Below, one piece after another: positions 1-8,592 of a stretch of DNA of 34,217 bases. The notes beneath the pieces are model-generated. The model was not told the DNA's origin and searched no databases. It saw only the letters and a program-made list of their open reading frames with translations. Position numbers and translations under genes: made by a program. This stretch comes from an uncultured Mycoplasma sp. (lineage in GTDB: Bacteria > Bacillota_I > Bacilli_A > RF39 > UBA660): positions 1 through 34,217 of the forward strand of contig CANRTI010000012.1 of assembly GCA_947642635.1 (NCBI GenBank), in the 5' to 3' direction. How positions within the stretch are numbered: position 1 is the first letter of the stretch; every line of letters begins with the position of its first letter.

Positions 1-14
1 CCAAAATAAAAGAA

Positions 15-49
15 GATGTCAAGAAAATAAATTTTTATTTTCTAACATC
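15..49 (-). terminator. Intrinsic terminator of the ABC exporter gene
   Basis: On the minus strand, just past the exporter stop codon at 60, GATGT and ACATC close a long stem that continues as AGAAAATAA / TTATTTTCT. It is followed by a T-rich run (14 down to 1). The layout is that of a rho-independent terminator. Confidence 0.7.
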
Positions 50-59
50 CCCTTTATTT

Positions 60-1781
60 TTACTGATTTTCTGTTTTATATAAACTTTGATAAATTTTAG
101 AATTCTTCATTAGTTCTTTATGATTTCCTGATGCAGCAACTTTTCCTTTGTCAATAACATAAATAATATCAGCATCGATAATTGTTGATAAACGATGGGC
201 AACGATTAAAATAGTATGATCTTTTACTAAGTCATCAATAACTTTTTTTATAAAATCTTGAGACTCGTTATCTAGTGCTGAAGTAGCTTCATCAAAAAGT
301 ATTATTTTGCTTTCTTTAGCTAGAGCTCTAGCAATTGATAATCGTTGTTTTTGACCACCAGAAAGATTAACACCGCCTTCACCTAAAATCGTATCATATT
401 TGTCTGGAAGACTCATTATATAATCATCAATATACGCCATTTCACAATATTTACGAATATTTTTTAATTTTAAATTTTTGTTGATAAGTAAAAAATTATC
501 TTTAATACTACGATTGAATAAAAAAGGTTCTTGTCTTATTATGGAAACATATTTTCTTAATGAATCTTCACTTAAATCTTTTATATTTACATTATCAATT
601 GATACTACACCATCTTTTGCATCAAATACTCTTGTCAATAAATTAAAAATTGTTGATTTTCCTTGACCACTACGTCCGACTATTCCAATTTTTTTATTTG
701 GTTGAAATTCAATATTAAAATTATTTAATATTTTATCTTCATTAGGATAGTTAAAAGATACATTTTCAAATTTTATAATTCCTTGACATTTAGGAATATT
801 TTTTTCTCCAAAAGATACATCTTGATATAATTTATTTTCTAAAATTTCGTTAATTCTTGTGATAGCGACTGAAACTTGATTATAAATTCTCGTAAATGAA
901 GTAATGTTTTCAATAATCCAAGTAAAACGATAAACATAATAAGTCATTGCTACAAAGAAAGTAAGAGAAGTTTTCTCATAATATAACAGTATTGCACAAG
1001 TAATAAAAACTCCAACTTCTAACAAAGATTTTAAAACGTTAGAAATTATATCATAATTTTTATAAAGATTAATTTCTTCATAAGATTTATTCAGCATTTT
1101 TTTAATCAAAACTTGTAAATTTGAAAAAAGAGCTTTTTTAATACCAAGTGTTTTTATTTCCCTAACGCCTCTTATTGATTCAGTTACATAAGAAGTATAA
1201 TTATCATTTAATTTTTTGCGTTCTTTATGAACTTTTTTTAAATGAGGATTAAAATATTTTACAACAATAGAGTATACTATAATAAACAAAACTATTTCTA
1301 AACCAACAATATAAGAATTATAAAAAATATACATTAATATTACAAAAGAAGATATAAGTCTTGAAACAATATCTAGTAGTTGATCAAAAGAATTTACAAT
1401 TGTTTCAGTATCATGAGTAATACGATTTATAAGTTCGCCAGTAGATTTTTCTTCGTAAGCATATGCTGGAAGAGCTAAAGCTTTTTGGTATGTCATAAAA
1501 CTTATTTTTCTTGATATATCATTTTCGGTTTTAGATAAAGAAGTCATAGCCAATTTTTCAATAATACCAAAGAAAATTTCTGATAACAAGTACACGGTTA
1601 ATAATATAATTGCTAATTTTAAATCTAAATTAGTAATTGCTTCAATTGAGGCGCCGTTTAAATAACCAACTAGGATAAAAGATAAACTACTTAAAAAAAC
1701 AGCAATAGATGAAATAATAATTCTAAGTTTATATTTTTTAATTAAATTAGTTAATGTTTTAAATTCCTTTAAATTTTTCAT
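60..1781 (-). CDS. ABC exporter half-transporter (fused membrane and ATPase domains)
   Basis: A 573-aa type IV (MsbA/LmrA-like) ABC exporter half-transporter that should work as a dimer in the cytoplasmic membrane. The N-terminal ~310 residues hold about six hydrophobic segments. The C-terminal ATPase has Walker A GRSGQGKST, signature LSGGQKQR, Walker B IILFDEATSALD and the H-loop AHRLST, all intact. The frame stays open further upstream, but the ATG at 1781 follows a strong GGGAGGTGA site and sits just downstream of a good promoter, so I choose it; the protein then begins MKNLKEFKTL. It is monocistronic, divergent from the amidase gene, and ends in a terminator. The substrate cannot be read from the sequence; peptide, drug or lipid are all possible. 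Confidence 0.93.
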   Translation of the reverse strand: MKNLKEFKTLTNLIKKYKLRIIISSIAVFLSSLSFILVGYLNGASIEAITNLDLKLAIILLTVYLLSEIFFGIIEKLAMTSLSKTENDISRKISFMTYQKALALPAYAYEEKSTGELINRITHDTETIVNSFDQLLDIVSRLISSFVILMYIFYNSYIVGLEIVLFIIVYSIVVKYFNPHLKKVHKERKKLNDNYTSYVTESIRGVREIKTLGIKKALFSNLQVLIKKMLNKSYEEINLYKNYDIISNVLKSLLEVGVFITCAILLYYEKTSLTFFVAMTYYVYRFTWIIENITSFTRIYNQVSVAITRINEILENKLYQDVSFGEKNIPKCQGIIKFENVSFNYPNEDKILNNFNIEFQPNKKIGIVGRSGQGKSTIFNLLTRVFDAKDGVVSIDNVNIKDLSEDSLRKYVSIIRQEPFLFNRSIKDNFLLINKNLKLKNIRKYCEMAYIDDYIMSLPDKYDTILGEGGVNLSGGQKQRLSIARALAKESKIILFDEATSALDNESQDFIKKVIDDLVKDHTILIVAHRLSTIIDADIIYVIDKGKVAASGNHKELMKNSKIYQSLYKTENQ

Positions 1782-1797
1782 AAAATCACCTCCCACA

Positions 1798-1827
1798 ATT
1801 ATAACATACGTTTGTGTTTTTTGGCAA
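1798..1827 (-). promoter_or_regulatory. SigA-type promoter of the ABC exporter
   Basis: Reading the minus strand, TTGCCA (1827-1822) and TATAAT (1803-1798) are separated by 18 bp. The -10 ends a few bases before the GGGAGGTGA ribosome-binding site of the exporter. Confidence 0.7.
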
Positions 1828-1884
1828 ATGTTAAATGTTTTCACTTAATAAATTTTTAAACATATTTTATATTAGGTGATTCAT

Positions 1885-2181
1885 ATGAATGAAAGAGCGA
1901 CAAAAAAGGTAGTTATTGATGCTGGCCATGGAGGTAATGATCCTGGTACAAGTAGCAATGGTATCCGTGAAAAAGATTATACTCTGAAAATTAGTGAATA
2001 TATGAAAAAAAGATTTGATGATTTAGGAGTAACTAGTAGTATGACAAGAACGGGAGATGAAACTTTAGATGCTAATGTGAGACCAAAAAGAGCTCAAAGT
2101 TTTTATGGAACAGGCAATGATGTAATTTTGGTGTCTAATCACATAAATGCAGGAGGTGAAGGGTTTAGTTACCATTGTTAG
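1885..2181 (+). pseudogene. LysM amidase, fragment 1 (zinc-binding N-terminus)
   Basis: This is the first third of an N-acetylmuramoyl-L-alanine amidase (amidase_3 family, zinc enzyme that cuts the bond between MurNAc and the stem peptide). The zinc ligands are visible: H15 in DAGHGG, E29 in REKDY and H86 in SNHINAGG. The true gene sequence ends at 2156; the frame then runs through five element-encoded residues (GFSYHC after GGE) to a TAG at 2181. The start is the ATG at 1885 with AGGTGA five bases upstream; a GTG at 1876 is in frame but overlaps that site. There is no signal peptide, as in CwlC-type spore amidases. Without the catalytic glutamate of fragment 2 this piece should be inactive. 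Confidence 0.93.
2150..2177 (+). other. attL of element 1
   Basis: Host half (…GCAGGAGG) joins element half (TGAAGGG…). The inner arm GGGTTTAGTTACCATTG at 2161-2177 is the inverted partner of 14722-14738 in attR, matching at 14 of 17 positions. The dyad centre falls on the GG at 2155-2156, the likely crossover dinucleotide of the serine recombinase. Confidence 0.85.
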
Positions 2182-2310
2182 ATTTAATTGGGTATTTAGA
2201 CGGCTGTATTTGAATGAAATCAATAATACATATATTATGAGAGTAGGAATAGTTCTAAAATTAGATTTAGGGCACAAATTACTTGAAAACACTAAGATAA
2301 TGTCGAAAAA

Positions 2311-2321
2311 TGTGTTATAAT
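2311..2321 (+). promoter_or_regulatory. Extended -10 promoter of the ParB/Dam/Fic operon
   Basis: TGTTATAAT (TGn plus TATAAT at 2316-2321) lies 45 bp before the first gene. No good -35 is visible at 16-18 bp, which fits an extended -10 promoter. The 185 bp from 2182 to 2366 hold no gene I can support. Confidence 0.5.
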
Positions 2322-2366
2322 TAGCTCAACGGAAAGAATGTTATTCGCTTTAATTAGGAGGTAGTT

Positions 2367-3848
2367 ATGCATTATTATAGTAAAATGGATATTAATCAAT
2401 TAACACTTTGGAAAGATAATGCCCGTTATTCTAGAACATTAGAATCAGAAGAGGAATGTTTAGAAGAACTCTTTGGTAACAAAAATATGAACAAAAAACA
2501 GAAAGTTTTATTGAATGATATTTATTTAGAAACAGATGTTATAGAAAACCTTATAGTTTATAAGGAAGAAGTTAATGAGAATGAATTTCAATATATTGTA
2601 CTAGATGGAAATCGAAGACTATCATTATTTAAAATTACTAATTATCCTGAGTTAATAAAAAAGTATGATTTGGATGTTGTTAAATTAAATCACTTAAAGG
2701 ACACTATTAAAAGCATAGACTGTAAAGTCTATGATGATTTAGGACAGGCTTACAAACACGTAGAATTAAGACATTTAGATGAACAGAATGGAAAAGGAAC
2801 TGTAAAATGGGCATCTGAGAATAAGGATAGAATGAAAGAGATTCAAGGAAAAGAAGTAAATTCAATTGGATTTAAGATTTTAAAGTTTTACGAATCAACA
2901 ACAAAACCTGAATTTCAAAATGTAAAAAAACAGATAAAAGACAAATCAACACTTGACAGAATTTTCGGCTATAAAGATACATATAATGGAATATTTGGAC
3001 TGAATAATAAAAATGAATATGATCTATATAATTATGATCATCAAAAAAAGATAAATGAATTACTAGAAAAATTCTATGATGTAGGAGGAAAAGTTGCATC
3101 AGTGTATACAGCAAAGCAATCAAGGGAACTTTTTAGTGATGTTCCATCTTTACCAAAAAATGATAATCAAATTAGTTTGGATGATTTAAATATAGATGTA
3201 AATGGTTTTAAAATAAAGGAAGAAGGCATAACTAAAGTAAATCCAAATGAGAATATTGATAAAAATAAAAATCATAATCAATATAAAATAAAAGATGCTA
3301 ATTTATTTAATTGGACTAATAAAGGGATAAAATCACAAAATTCATTGTTAAACTATTATTTGAAGAAACTTATAAACATTAACCAAACATTGTCAAACGA
3401 TAAAGGTCTGATAATGGATTTAGCCCCTTACTTTTATAGATTACTATTGGATATTGCTATAAGAGATATAACTGACTTCATTTCTAAAGGTAACGCAGAT
3501 TCTATTTTAGTTCAAAATTTTTCTAAAGATGCATTCAATACAACGACACAGGATGTATCTTGTGTAAACACTAATAAAATTAGTAATATTATATCTATTT
3601 GTGATAAATTACGAAAGAATGAAGATAAAAGTACATTTAATAAATATACAAAAGAATTAAATAAATATGGTTTTACTGTAAAAAATACAAAAAATATAGA
3701 TAAATTTGTTAATGATTTAAACATTGTTGTTCATGGTAGTAGCCAAACTTTATCTAAGCAAACATTAGAAAAATATGATGTTGTTACATTAACTTTAATT
3801 CAACTGATATACAACTTTATTAATTTAAAAGAAGATATGGCCAAATAA
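2367..3848 (+). CDS. ParB-N-like domain protein, first gene of the ParB/Dam/Fic operon
   Basis: A 493-aa protein. The N-terminal ~100 residues look like a ParB/sulfiredoxin-fold domain: an opening of the type 'Q-L-x-x-W-x-x-N-x-R' and DGNRR (residues 80-84), which matches the ParB 'G-x-R-R' phosphate-binding box. The rest is not recognisable. The C-terminal ~150 residues are predicted helical and contain an N-x-x-V-H-G motif (LNIVVHG), often seen in HEPN-like or abortive-infection C-termini; that link is only suggestive. It sits 43 bp ahead of the methyltransferase with its own AGGAGG site and is probably cotranscribed. In defence islands ParB-like proteins act as DNA-binding or nucleotide-using partners. 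A plasmid-partition role is unlikely because no ParA is present. Confidence 0.6.
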   Translation: MHYYSKMDINQLTLWKDNARYSRTLESEEECLEELFGNKNMNKKQKVLLNDIYLETDVIENLIVYKEEVNENEFQYIVLDGNRRLSLFKITNYPELIKKYDLDVVKLNHLKDTIKSIDCKVYDDLGQAYKHVELRHLDEQNGKGTVKWASENKDRMKEIQGKEVNSIGFKILKFYESTTKPEFQNVKKQIKDKSTLDRIFGYKDTYNGIFGLNNKNEYDLYNYDHQKKINELLEKFYDVGGKVASVYTAKQSRELFSDVPSLPKNDNQISLDDLNIDVNGFKIKEEGITKVNPNENIDKNKNHNQYKIKDANLFNWTNKGIKSQNSLLNYYLKKLININQTLSNDKGLIMDLAPYFYRLLLDIAIRDITDFISKGNADSILVQNFSKDAFNTTTQDVSCVNTNKISNIISICDKLRKNEDKSTFNKYTKELNKYGFTVKNTKNIDKFVNDLNIVVHGSSQTLSKQTLEKYDVVTLTLIQLIYNFINLKEDMAK

Positions 3849-3891
3849 ATTAATAAATGATATAATTAATTTATTATAGGAGGAGGTCAAT

Positions 3892-4713
3892 ATGAAATCA
3901 TATTCTCCATTAAGGTATCCTGGTGGAAAAGGTCAAATATACAAAATGATAGTTTCTATATTAGAAAAAAATAATTTAATTGGATGTACTTATATTGAAC
4001 CTTTTGCAGGAGGCGCAGGAATCGCAATAAGGCTTCTTTTTGAAAATAAAGTTAATAAAGTTATTATTAATGATATTGATAGATCAATATATGCTGTTTG
4101 GTATTCAATTTTATATTTATCTGATGAATTAATAAACAAAATAAAAGATACAGAAATAAATATGGATGAATGGTATAGACAAAAAGAAATACAAAAATCT
4201 AAAAATGATGTATCAATATTAGAATTAGGATTTTCTACACTTTTTCTAAATAGAACGAATCGTTCTGGAATAATAAAAGCTGGAGTAATTGGTGGAAAGA
4301 AACAAAATGGAAATTATAAAATCGACTGTAGATTTAATAAAGAAAAACTTATCGATCTTATAGTAAAGATATCAAATAACAAAGATAGAATACAAATATA
4401 CAATAAAGATGCTAAGGAATTTATTGATTTAATAAAGAAAAAGAAAAAAAAGTTTTTCTTTATTGATCCTCCATATTTTAATAAAGGTAAAGATTTATAT
4501 ACTAACTTTTTTACAGAAGAAGATCACATTGAATTGGCAAAATTTATAAAAAAGAAATTATCAAATCAACCGTTATTAATAAGTTATGATAAGTGTCCTC
4601 AAATAGAAAACTTATATAATAAGTATAATAAAGAAACTATTTTATTAAATTATAGTGTTCAAAATAAAAAAAAGGGAGAAGAGTTGTTTTTTTCTAACAA
4701 TATAGTAACTTAA
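3892..4713 (+). CDS. D12-class DNA adenine N6-methyltransferase (Dam/M.DpnII-like)
   Basis: A 273-aa enzyme that should transfer a methyl group from S-adenosylmethionine to N6 of adenine in DNA. Motif X is RYPGGKGQ near the N-terminus, motif I is EPFAGGAG (from residue 36), NDID follows, and the catalytic motif IV is DPPY (192-195). Length and order fit the Dam/MboI-A group, which often methylates GATC; the real specificity cannot be read here. Strong AGGAGG site. It lies between the ParB-like and fic genes. No cognate restriction nuclease is next to it, so it is either a solitary modifier or part of a three-gene system. Confidence 0.88.
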   Translation: MKSYSPLRYPGGKGQIYKMIVSILEKNNLIGCTYIEPFAGGAGIAIRLLFENKVNKVIINDIDRSIYAVWYSILYLSDELINKIKDTEINMDEWYRQKEIQKSKNDVSILELGFSTLFLNRTNRSGIIKAGVIGGKKQNGNYKIDCRFNKEKLIDLIVKISNNKDRIQIYNKDAKEFIDLIKKKKKKFFFIDPPYFNKGKDLYTNFFTEEDHIELAKFIKKKLSNQPLLISYDKCPQIENLYNKYNKETILLNYSVQNKKKGEELFFSNNIVT

Positions 4714-4737
4714 TTGATCAATTAGGAGGTATAAATT

Positions 4738-5586
4738 ATGAGTGAAAAAGAATTAGATTCAAGTGTTAATGAATATGAAGAAGAATATAAATCTAGTAAC
4801 TATATAAAACAACTACAATGGGATATGGCTATTGGACTTCAAGAAGTAGATAATTTAAAACCTTCTAAATATTTGGAAAAACTATTAGAAGAAAATGTAG
4901 AAGGTAATTTAACTATAGAAGAAGTAGAAAAAGAGTTAAGAGAATACTATGTTGAAAGAAAAAATAAAAATGAAATAAATCACAATGAATTAGAATGTGA
5001 TTTTGTATCTGCTAGGATAGTTGAATTATTAAATGAAGATAAATTTGAATTATCAGTAGAATATTTAAAATATGTTCATAAATTTTTATTTCAAGATGTT
5101 TATGAATTTGCTGGTGAATTTAGAAAAATAGATTTTTCTAAACATGAAAAAATACTAAATAATGATTCAGTAGCATATGGTGATTGTAACACATTAACTG
5201 AATCTTTAGAATATGATATCTCTTTAGAAAAAGAAAAAAATTATAAAGAAATGAATATGGTTGAAGTTATTAACAATATTACTAAATTTTCATCTAGTAT
5301 ATGGCAAGTACATCCATTTAGAGAAGGTAATACTAGAACAACAGCATTATATATAGAAAAATATTTAATTAGTTTAGGATATAATGTAGATAATACTTTA
5401 TTTAAAGATAAATCAGTTTATTTTAGAAACGCTTTAGTTAGAAGTAATTATTTTAATAATTATTTAAATATAAAGGAAGATAGTAGTTATTTAATTAAAT
5501 TTTATGAAAATTTATTGTTAAGTAAAAATAATAATTTGAATTCAAAAGATTTAATAGTACATGAATTATTTAATACTGAGAATTAA
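4738..5586 (+). CDS. Fic-family protein with VbhA-like N-terminal region
   Basis: A 282-aa protein. The Fic core has HPFREGNTRT beginning at H192, matching HxFx(D/E)GNxR with Thr in place of the usual second Gly, a variant that I recall from Bacillota Fic proteins. Fic enzymes usually transfer AMP from ATP to a hydroxyl group on a target protein. The N-terminal ~75 residues resemble the VbhA antitoxin fold (AIGLQEVDNLKPS, then a '(G)NLTIEEVEKEL' helix), so inhibitor and enzyme appear fused. The inhibitory motif (S/T)xxxE(G/N) is not intact: the aligned stretch has Leu and Asp-Asn. It starts 24 bp after the methyltransferase behind TTAGGAGG. Probably a self-regulated toxin or defence effector; the target is unknown. 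Confidence 0.82.
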   Translation: MSEKELDSSVNEYEEEYKSSNYIKQLQWDMAIGLQEVDNLKPSKYLEKLLEENVEGNLTIEEVEKELREYYVERKNKNEINHNELECDFVSARIVELLNEDKFELSVEYLKYVHKFLFQDVYEFAGEFRKIDFSKHEKILNNDSVAYGDCNTLTESLEYDISLEKEKNYKEMNMVEVINNITKFSSSIWQVHPFREGNTRTTALYIEKYLISLGYNVDNTLFKDKSVYFRNALVRSNYFNNYLNIKEDSSYLIKFYENLLLSKNNNLNSKDLIVHELFNTEN

Positions 5587-5654
5587 GCAATTGATTTTAA
5601 TAAAAATCTTTAGTATATTATTTGTGTAAAGAAAAAATGTTAAATCATTTTTGC

Positions 5655-5692
5655 ATGGGCACTGTCTTATTGATGGAGCCCTATTTTTCTTT
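5655..5692 (+). terminator. Possible terminator after the fic gene
   Basis: GGGC (5657-5660) and GCCC (5678-5681) form a short GC stem, unusual in this AT-rich DNA, followed by TATTTTTCTTTTAT. The loop is long (17 nt), so this is tentative. The rest of 5587-5826 holds only the hsdR promoter region. Confidence 0.35.
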
Positions 5693-5787
5693 TATATAGT
5701 ATATTTTAATAGAGGAGTAATTTCTTCTATTTTTTATCTTCTAGATTAAAATAATGACTAAATTAAAAAAAATGTCTGATTTCATGG

Positions 5788-5793
5788 TATAAT
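5788..5793 (+). promoter_or_regulatory. -10 box upstream of hsdR
   Basis: A perfect TATAAT lies 33 bp before the hsdR start, in an A-rich stretch with no clear -35. It suggests the type I system has its own promoter, separate from the fic operon. Confidence 0.4.
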
Positions 5794-5826
5794 TAGACTA
5801 TAAGTATTTGAAAAAGTAGGTGTAGT

Positions 5827-8583
5827 ATGGGTGTTTATGAAAGTGAAGCAAGACTAGAAGATAGAATGATAGACCAACTTGTTAAACAAGGTTATGAAAA
5901 GGTACAAATAAATGATGTTAAGGATTTAGAAAATAATTTTAGAAAGCAAGTTAATCGACACAATAAAATTGAATTAAAAAACGTGCCTTTATCTGATAAA
6001 GAGTTTGAAAAACTAATGGTAAAAATATCTGGGAAAGGTGTCTATCAAAGTGCAAATGAATTGAGACAAAAGCAATTCATTGAAAGAGATGATGGTTCTA
6101 AAGTTTATATTGAGCTATTTAATAACAATGATTGGTGTAAGAATATATTTCAAGTTACACATCAAACAACTGTTGAAGGTAAATATGTTAATAGATATGA
6201 TGTTACTATTCTAATAAATGGACTTCCTCTTGTACAAATTGAATTAAAAAGAAGAGGAAATGACATGAAGGAAGCTTTTAATCAAATTAAAAGGTATAAA
6301 AGGCATTCATATACAGGGCTTTATAAATATATTCAATTATTTGTTATTAGTAATGGTGTAGATACGAAATATTTTGCAAATGGTGATCAAGAATTAAATT
6401 ATGGATTTACTTTTTATTGGACGGATGTAGATAATAATAGAATTACTAATTTAGAACAATTTTGTGTATTCTTCTTAGATAGATGTAATATCGGTAAAAT
6501 GATAGCTAGATATATGATTATAAATAAAACAGATAAATCTTTAATGGTTATGAGACCTTATCAAGTTTATGCTGTTGAAAATATAGTATCCCGTGCATTA
6601 GACACAAGCAATAATGGATATATTTGGCATACAACTGGATCTGGGAAAACTATTACTTCTTTTAAAACAAGTCAAATATTATCATTAGAGCCATCCATTA
6701 ATCAAGTTTTCTTCTTAGTAGATAGAAAAGATTTAGATAAACAAACATTAGATGAATTTAATAAGTTTGATCCTGGTTGTGTTGATATGACAAATCAAAC
6801 AGACAAATTAATTAAACAAATAAAAGATAGTTCAAAGCCACTTATAATTACTACTATTCAAAAAATGGCTAATGCTTGTTCTAATCCTAAATATGCTAGT
6901 GTCATGGAGAAGTATAAAGATTTAAAAACGGTATTTATAATCGATGAATGTCATAGAAGTCAATTTGGTGAAATGCATAGGCAAATATCTAAAACATTTA
7001 CTAAAGCACAATACTTTGGATTTACTGGTACACCAAGATTTAAAGAAAATCCATCACAAGATGGAAGAAGTACAGCAGATATATTTGAAAAATGTTTACA
7101 CACCTATTTAATTAAAGATGCTATTAAAGATGAAAATGTATTAGGATTTTCAGTTGATTATATGAAATTCGTTGAATTAAATTCAAGGGAATTAGAAGAA
7201 GATATGATGGTTGAAGGGATAGATACTGAAGAAGTATTTATGGCTGATGAAAGAATTGCCTTAATAGCGAATGATATTATTAAACATCATAATATCAAAA
7301 CTCGTGATAAAAAATATAATGCTCTATTTACAGTATCATCCATTCCACAATTAGTTAAATATTATGATACTTTTAAAACAATTAATCATGATTTAAAAAT
7401 AGGAGCTATATTTACTTATGGTGCAAATGAAGACTTGGATGGTGATGTTGAACATTCTAGAGAATCTTTAGATAGAATTATTTGTGATTATAATAAAATG
7501 TATAATACTAATTTTTCTTCAAATAATTTTGATGGATATTTTAGAGACATATGTAAAAAAAATAAAAATACTGAAATAGACATAGTCATAGTTGTTAATA
7601 TGTTATTAACGGGATTCGATGCTAAACGATTAAATACATTATATGTTGATAAGAGTTTAAAATATCATGATTTAATTCAAGCTTTTTCAAGAACAAACAG
7701 AGTTGAAACAGAAACTAAACCATTTGGGAATATAGTTTGCTACAGAACTACTAAAACAAGAGTAGATGAAGCAGTCAAATTATTTTCACAAACCGATAGT
7801 ATAGATACTGTAATTATGGCACCATATGAAACATACTTAGAAAAATTAAAAGTATGTGTTGATAGATTACTTAGTATTACGCCAGTAGTAGAAAGTGTTG
7901 ATTCACTCGAAAGTGAAGAAGACATTAAAGAATTTATAGTAGCATTTAGAGAACTTGCTAAAGTTTTAGTTAGTTTAAAAACTTTCAATCAATTTGACTT
8001 AGATACTTGTGGGGGTTTAATCACTACTCAAATATTTGAAGATTATAAAAGTAAATATTATGAATTATATAGAAAACTTTCAAATGATAAAGAAAAAAGT
8101 TCAATATTAAATGATGTAACTTTTTCATTAGAGTTGATTCAGACGGATAAGATTAATGTTTCATATATCTTAAATTTGATTAGAAATGTTGATTTATCAA
8201 ACGAAGAGCAAAAGCAAAAAGATATTATTGATATTCAAAGCAAATTAGTAAATATTACAGATGATGAATTATTCTTAAAAGCCGATTTAATAAAAAGTTT
8301 CTTAACATCAATATTACCAACTTTAAAGGAAGACGATTCTATTGATGAAGCATTAGATAATCATATAAATAAAGAAAGAGAAAAAGAAATAGAAAAGTTT
8401 GCTAGTAATAACGATATTAATCTTGATAGATTAAAACAAATCATTGATGAATATGAGTATAGTGGAATATTCCCAGATAAAGAAATAAATGATTCAATAG
8501 AAATAGATGATTATTGGGAAAGAAGAACTATTAAAAATAACATAAAAGAATTTATTAAAAATATTCTAAAGAAATTTATGTAG
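5827..8583 (+). CDS. hsdR: Type I restriction enzyme R subunit (HsdR)
   Basis: A 918-aa motor and nuclease subunit of a type I restriction-modification complex. It should translocate DNA with ATP and cut unmethylated foreign DNA at a distance. The N-terminus (YESEARLEDRMIDQL) is typical of HsdR. The PD-(D/E)xK nuclease core is visible as a D in RYDVT followed by E-L-K at 139-141 (IELKR). The helicase part has Walker A TTGSGKT (269-275), the DECH box (373-376), FTGTPRF and a later LLTGFDAKR/QAFSRTNR pair (motifs V and VI). The length is near normal. It starts with ATG after AGGTG and is followed 9 bp later by hsdM. All catalytic motifs look intact. Confidence 0.95.
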   Translation: MGVYESEARLEDRMIDQLVKQGYEKVQINDVKDLENNFRKQVNRHNKIELKNVPLSDKEFEKLMVKISGKGVYQSANELRQKQFIERDDGSKVYIELFNNNDWCKNIFQVTHQTTVEGKYVNRYDVTILINGLPLVQIELKRRGNDMKEAFNQIKRYKRHSYTGLYKYIQLFVISNGVDTKYFANGDQELNYGFTFYWTDVDNNRITNLEQFCVFFLDRCNIGKMIARYMIINKTDKSLMVMRPYQVYAVENIVSRALDTSNNGYIWHTTGSGKTITSFKTSQILSLEPSINQVFFLVDRKDLDKQTLDEFNKFDPGCVDMTNQTDKLIKQIKDSSKPLIITTIQKMANACSNPKYASVMEKYKDLKTVFIIDECHRSQFGEMHRQISKTFTKAQYFGFTGTPRFKENPSQDGRSTADIFEKCLHTYLIKDAIKDENVLGFSVDYMKFVELNSRELEEDMMVEGIDTEEVFMADERIALIANDIIKHHNIKTRDKKYNALFTVSSIPQLVKYYDTFKTINHDLKIGAIFTYGANEDLDGDVEHSRESLDRIICDYNKMYNTNFSSNNFDGYFRDICKKNKNTEIDIVIVVNMLLTGFDAKRLNTLYVDKSLKYHDLIQAFSRTNRVETETKPFGNIVCYRTTKTRVDEAVKLFSQTDSIDTVIMAPYETYLEKLKVCVDRLLSITPVVESVDSLESEEDIKEFIVAFRELAKVLVSLKTFNQFDLDTCGGLITTQIFEDYKSKYYELYRKLSNDKEKSSILNDVTFSLELIQTDKINVSYILNLIRNVDLSNEEQKQKDIIDIQSKLVNITDDELFLKADLIKSFLTSILPTLKEDDSIDEALDNHINKEREKEIEKFASNNDINLDRLKQIIDEYEYSGIFPDKEINDSIEIDDYWERRTIKNNIKEFIKNILKKFM

Positions 8584-8592
8584 GAGGTACAT

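Noticed and set aside
2367-3848. Plasmid-partition ParB
   Set aside because: No ParA or parS-like repeats lie nearby, and the protein shares only the N-terminal ParB box; the neighbours are modification and Fic genes.
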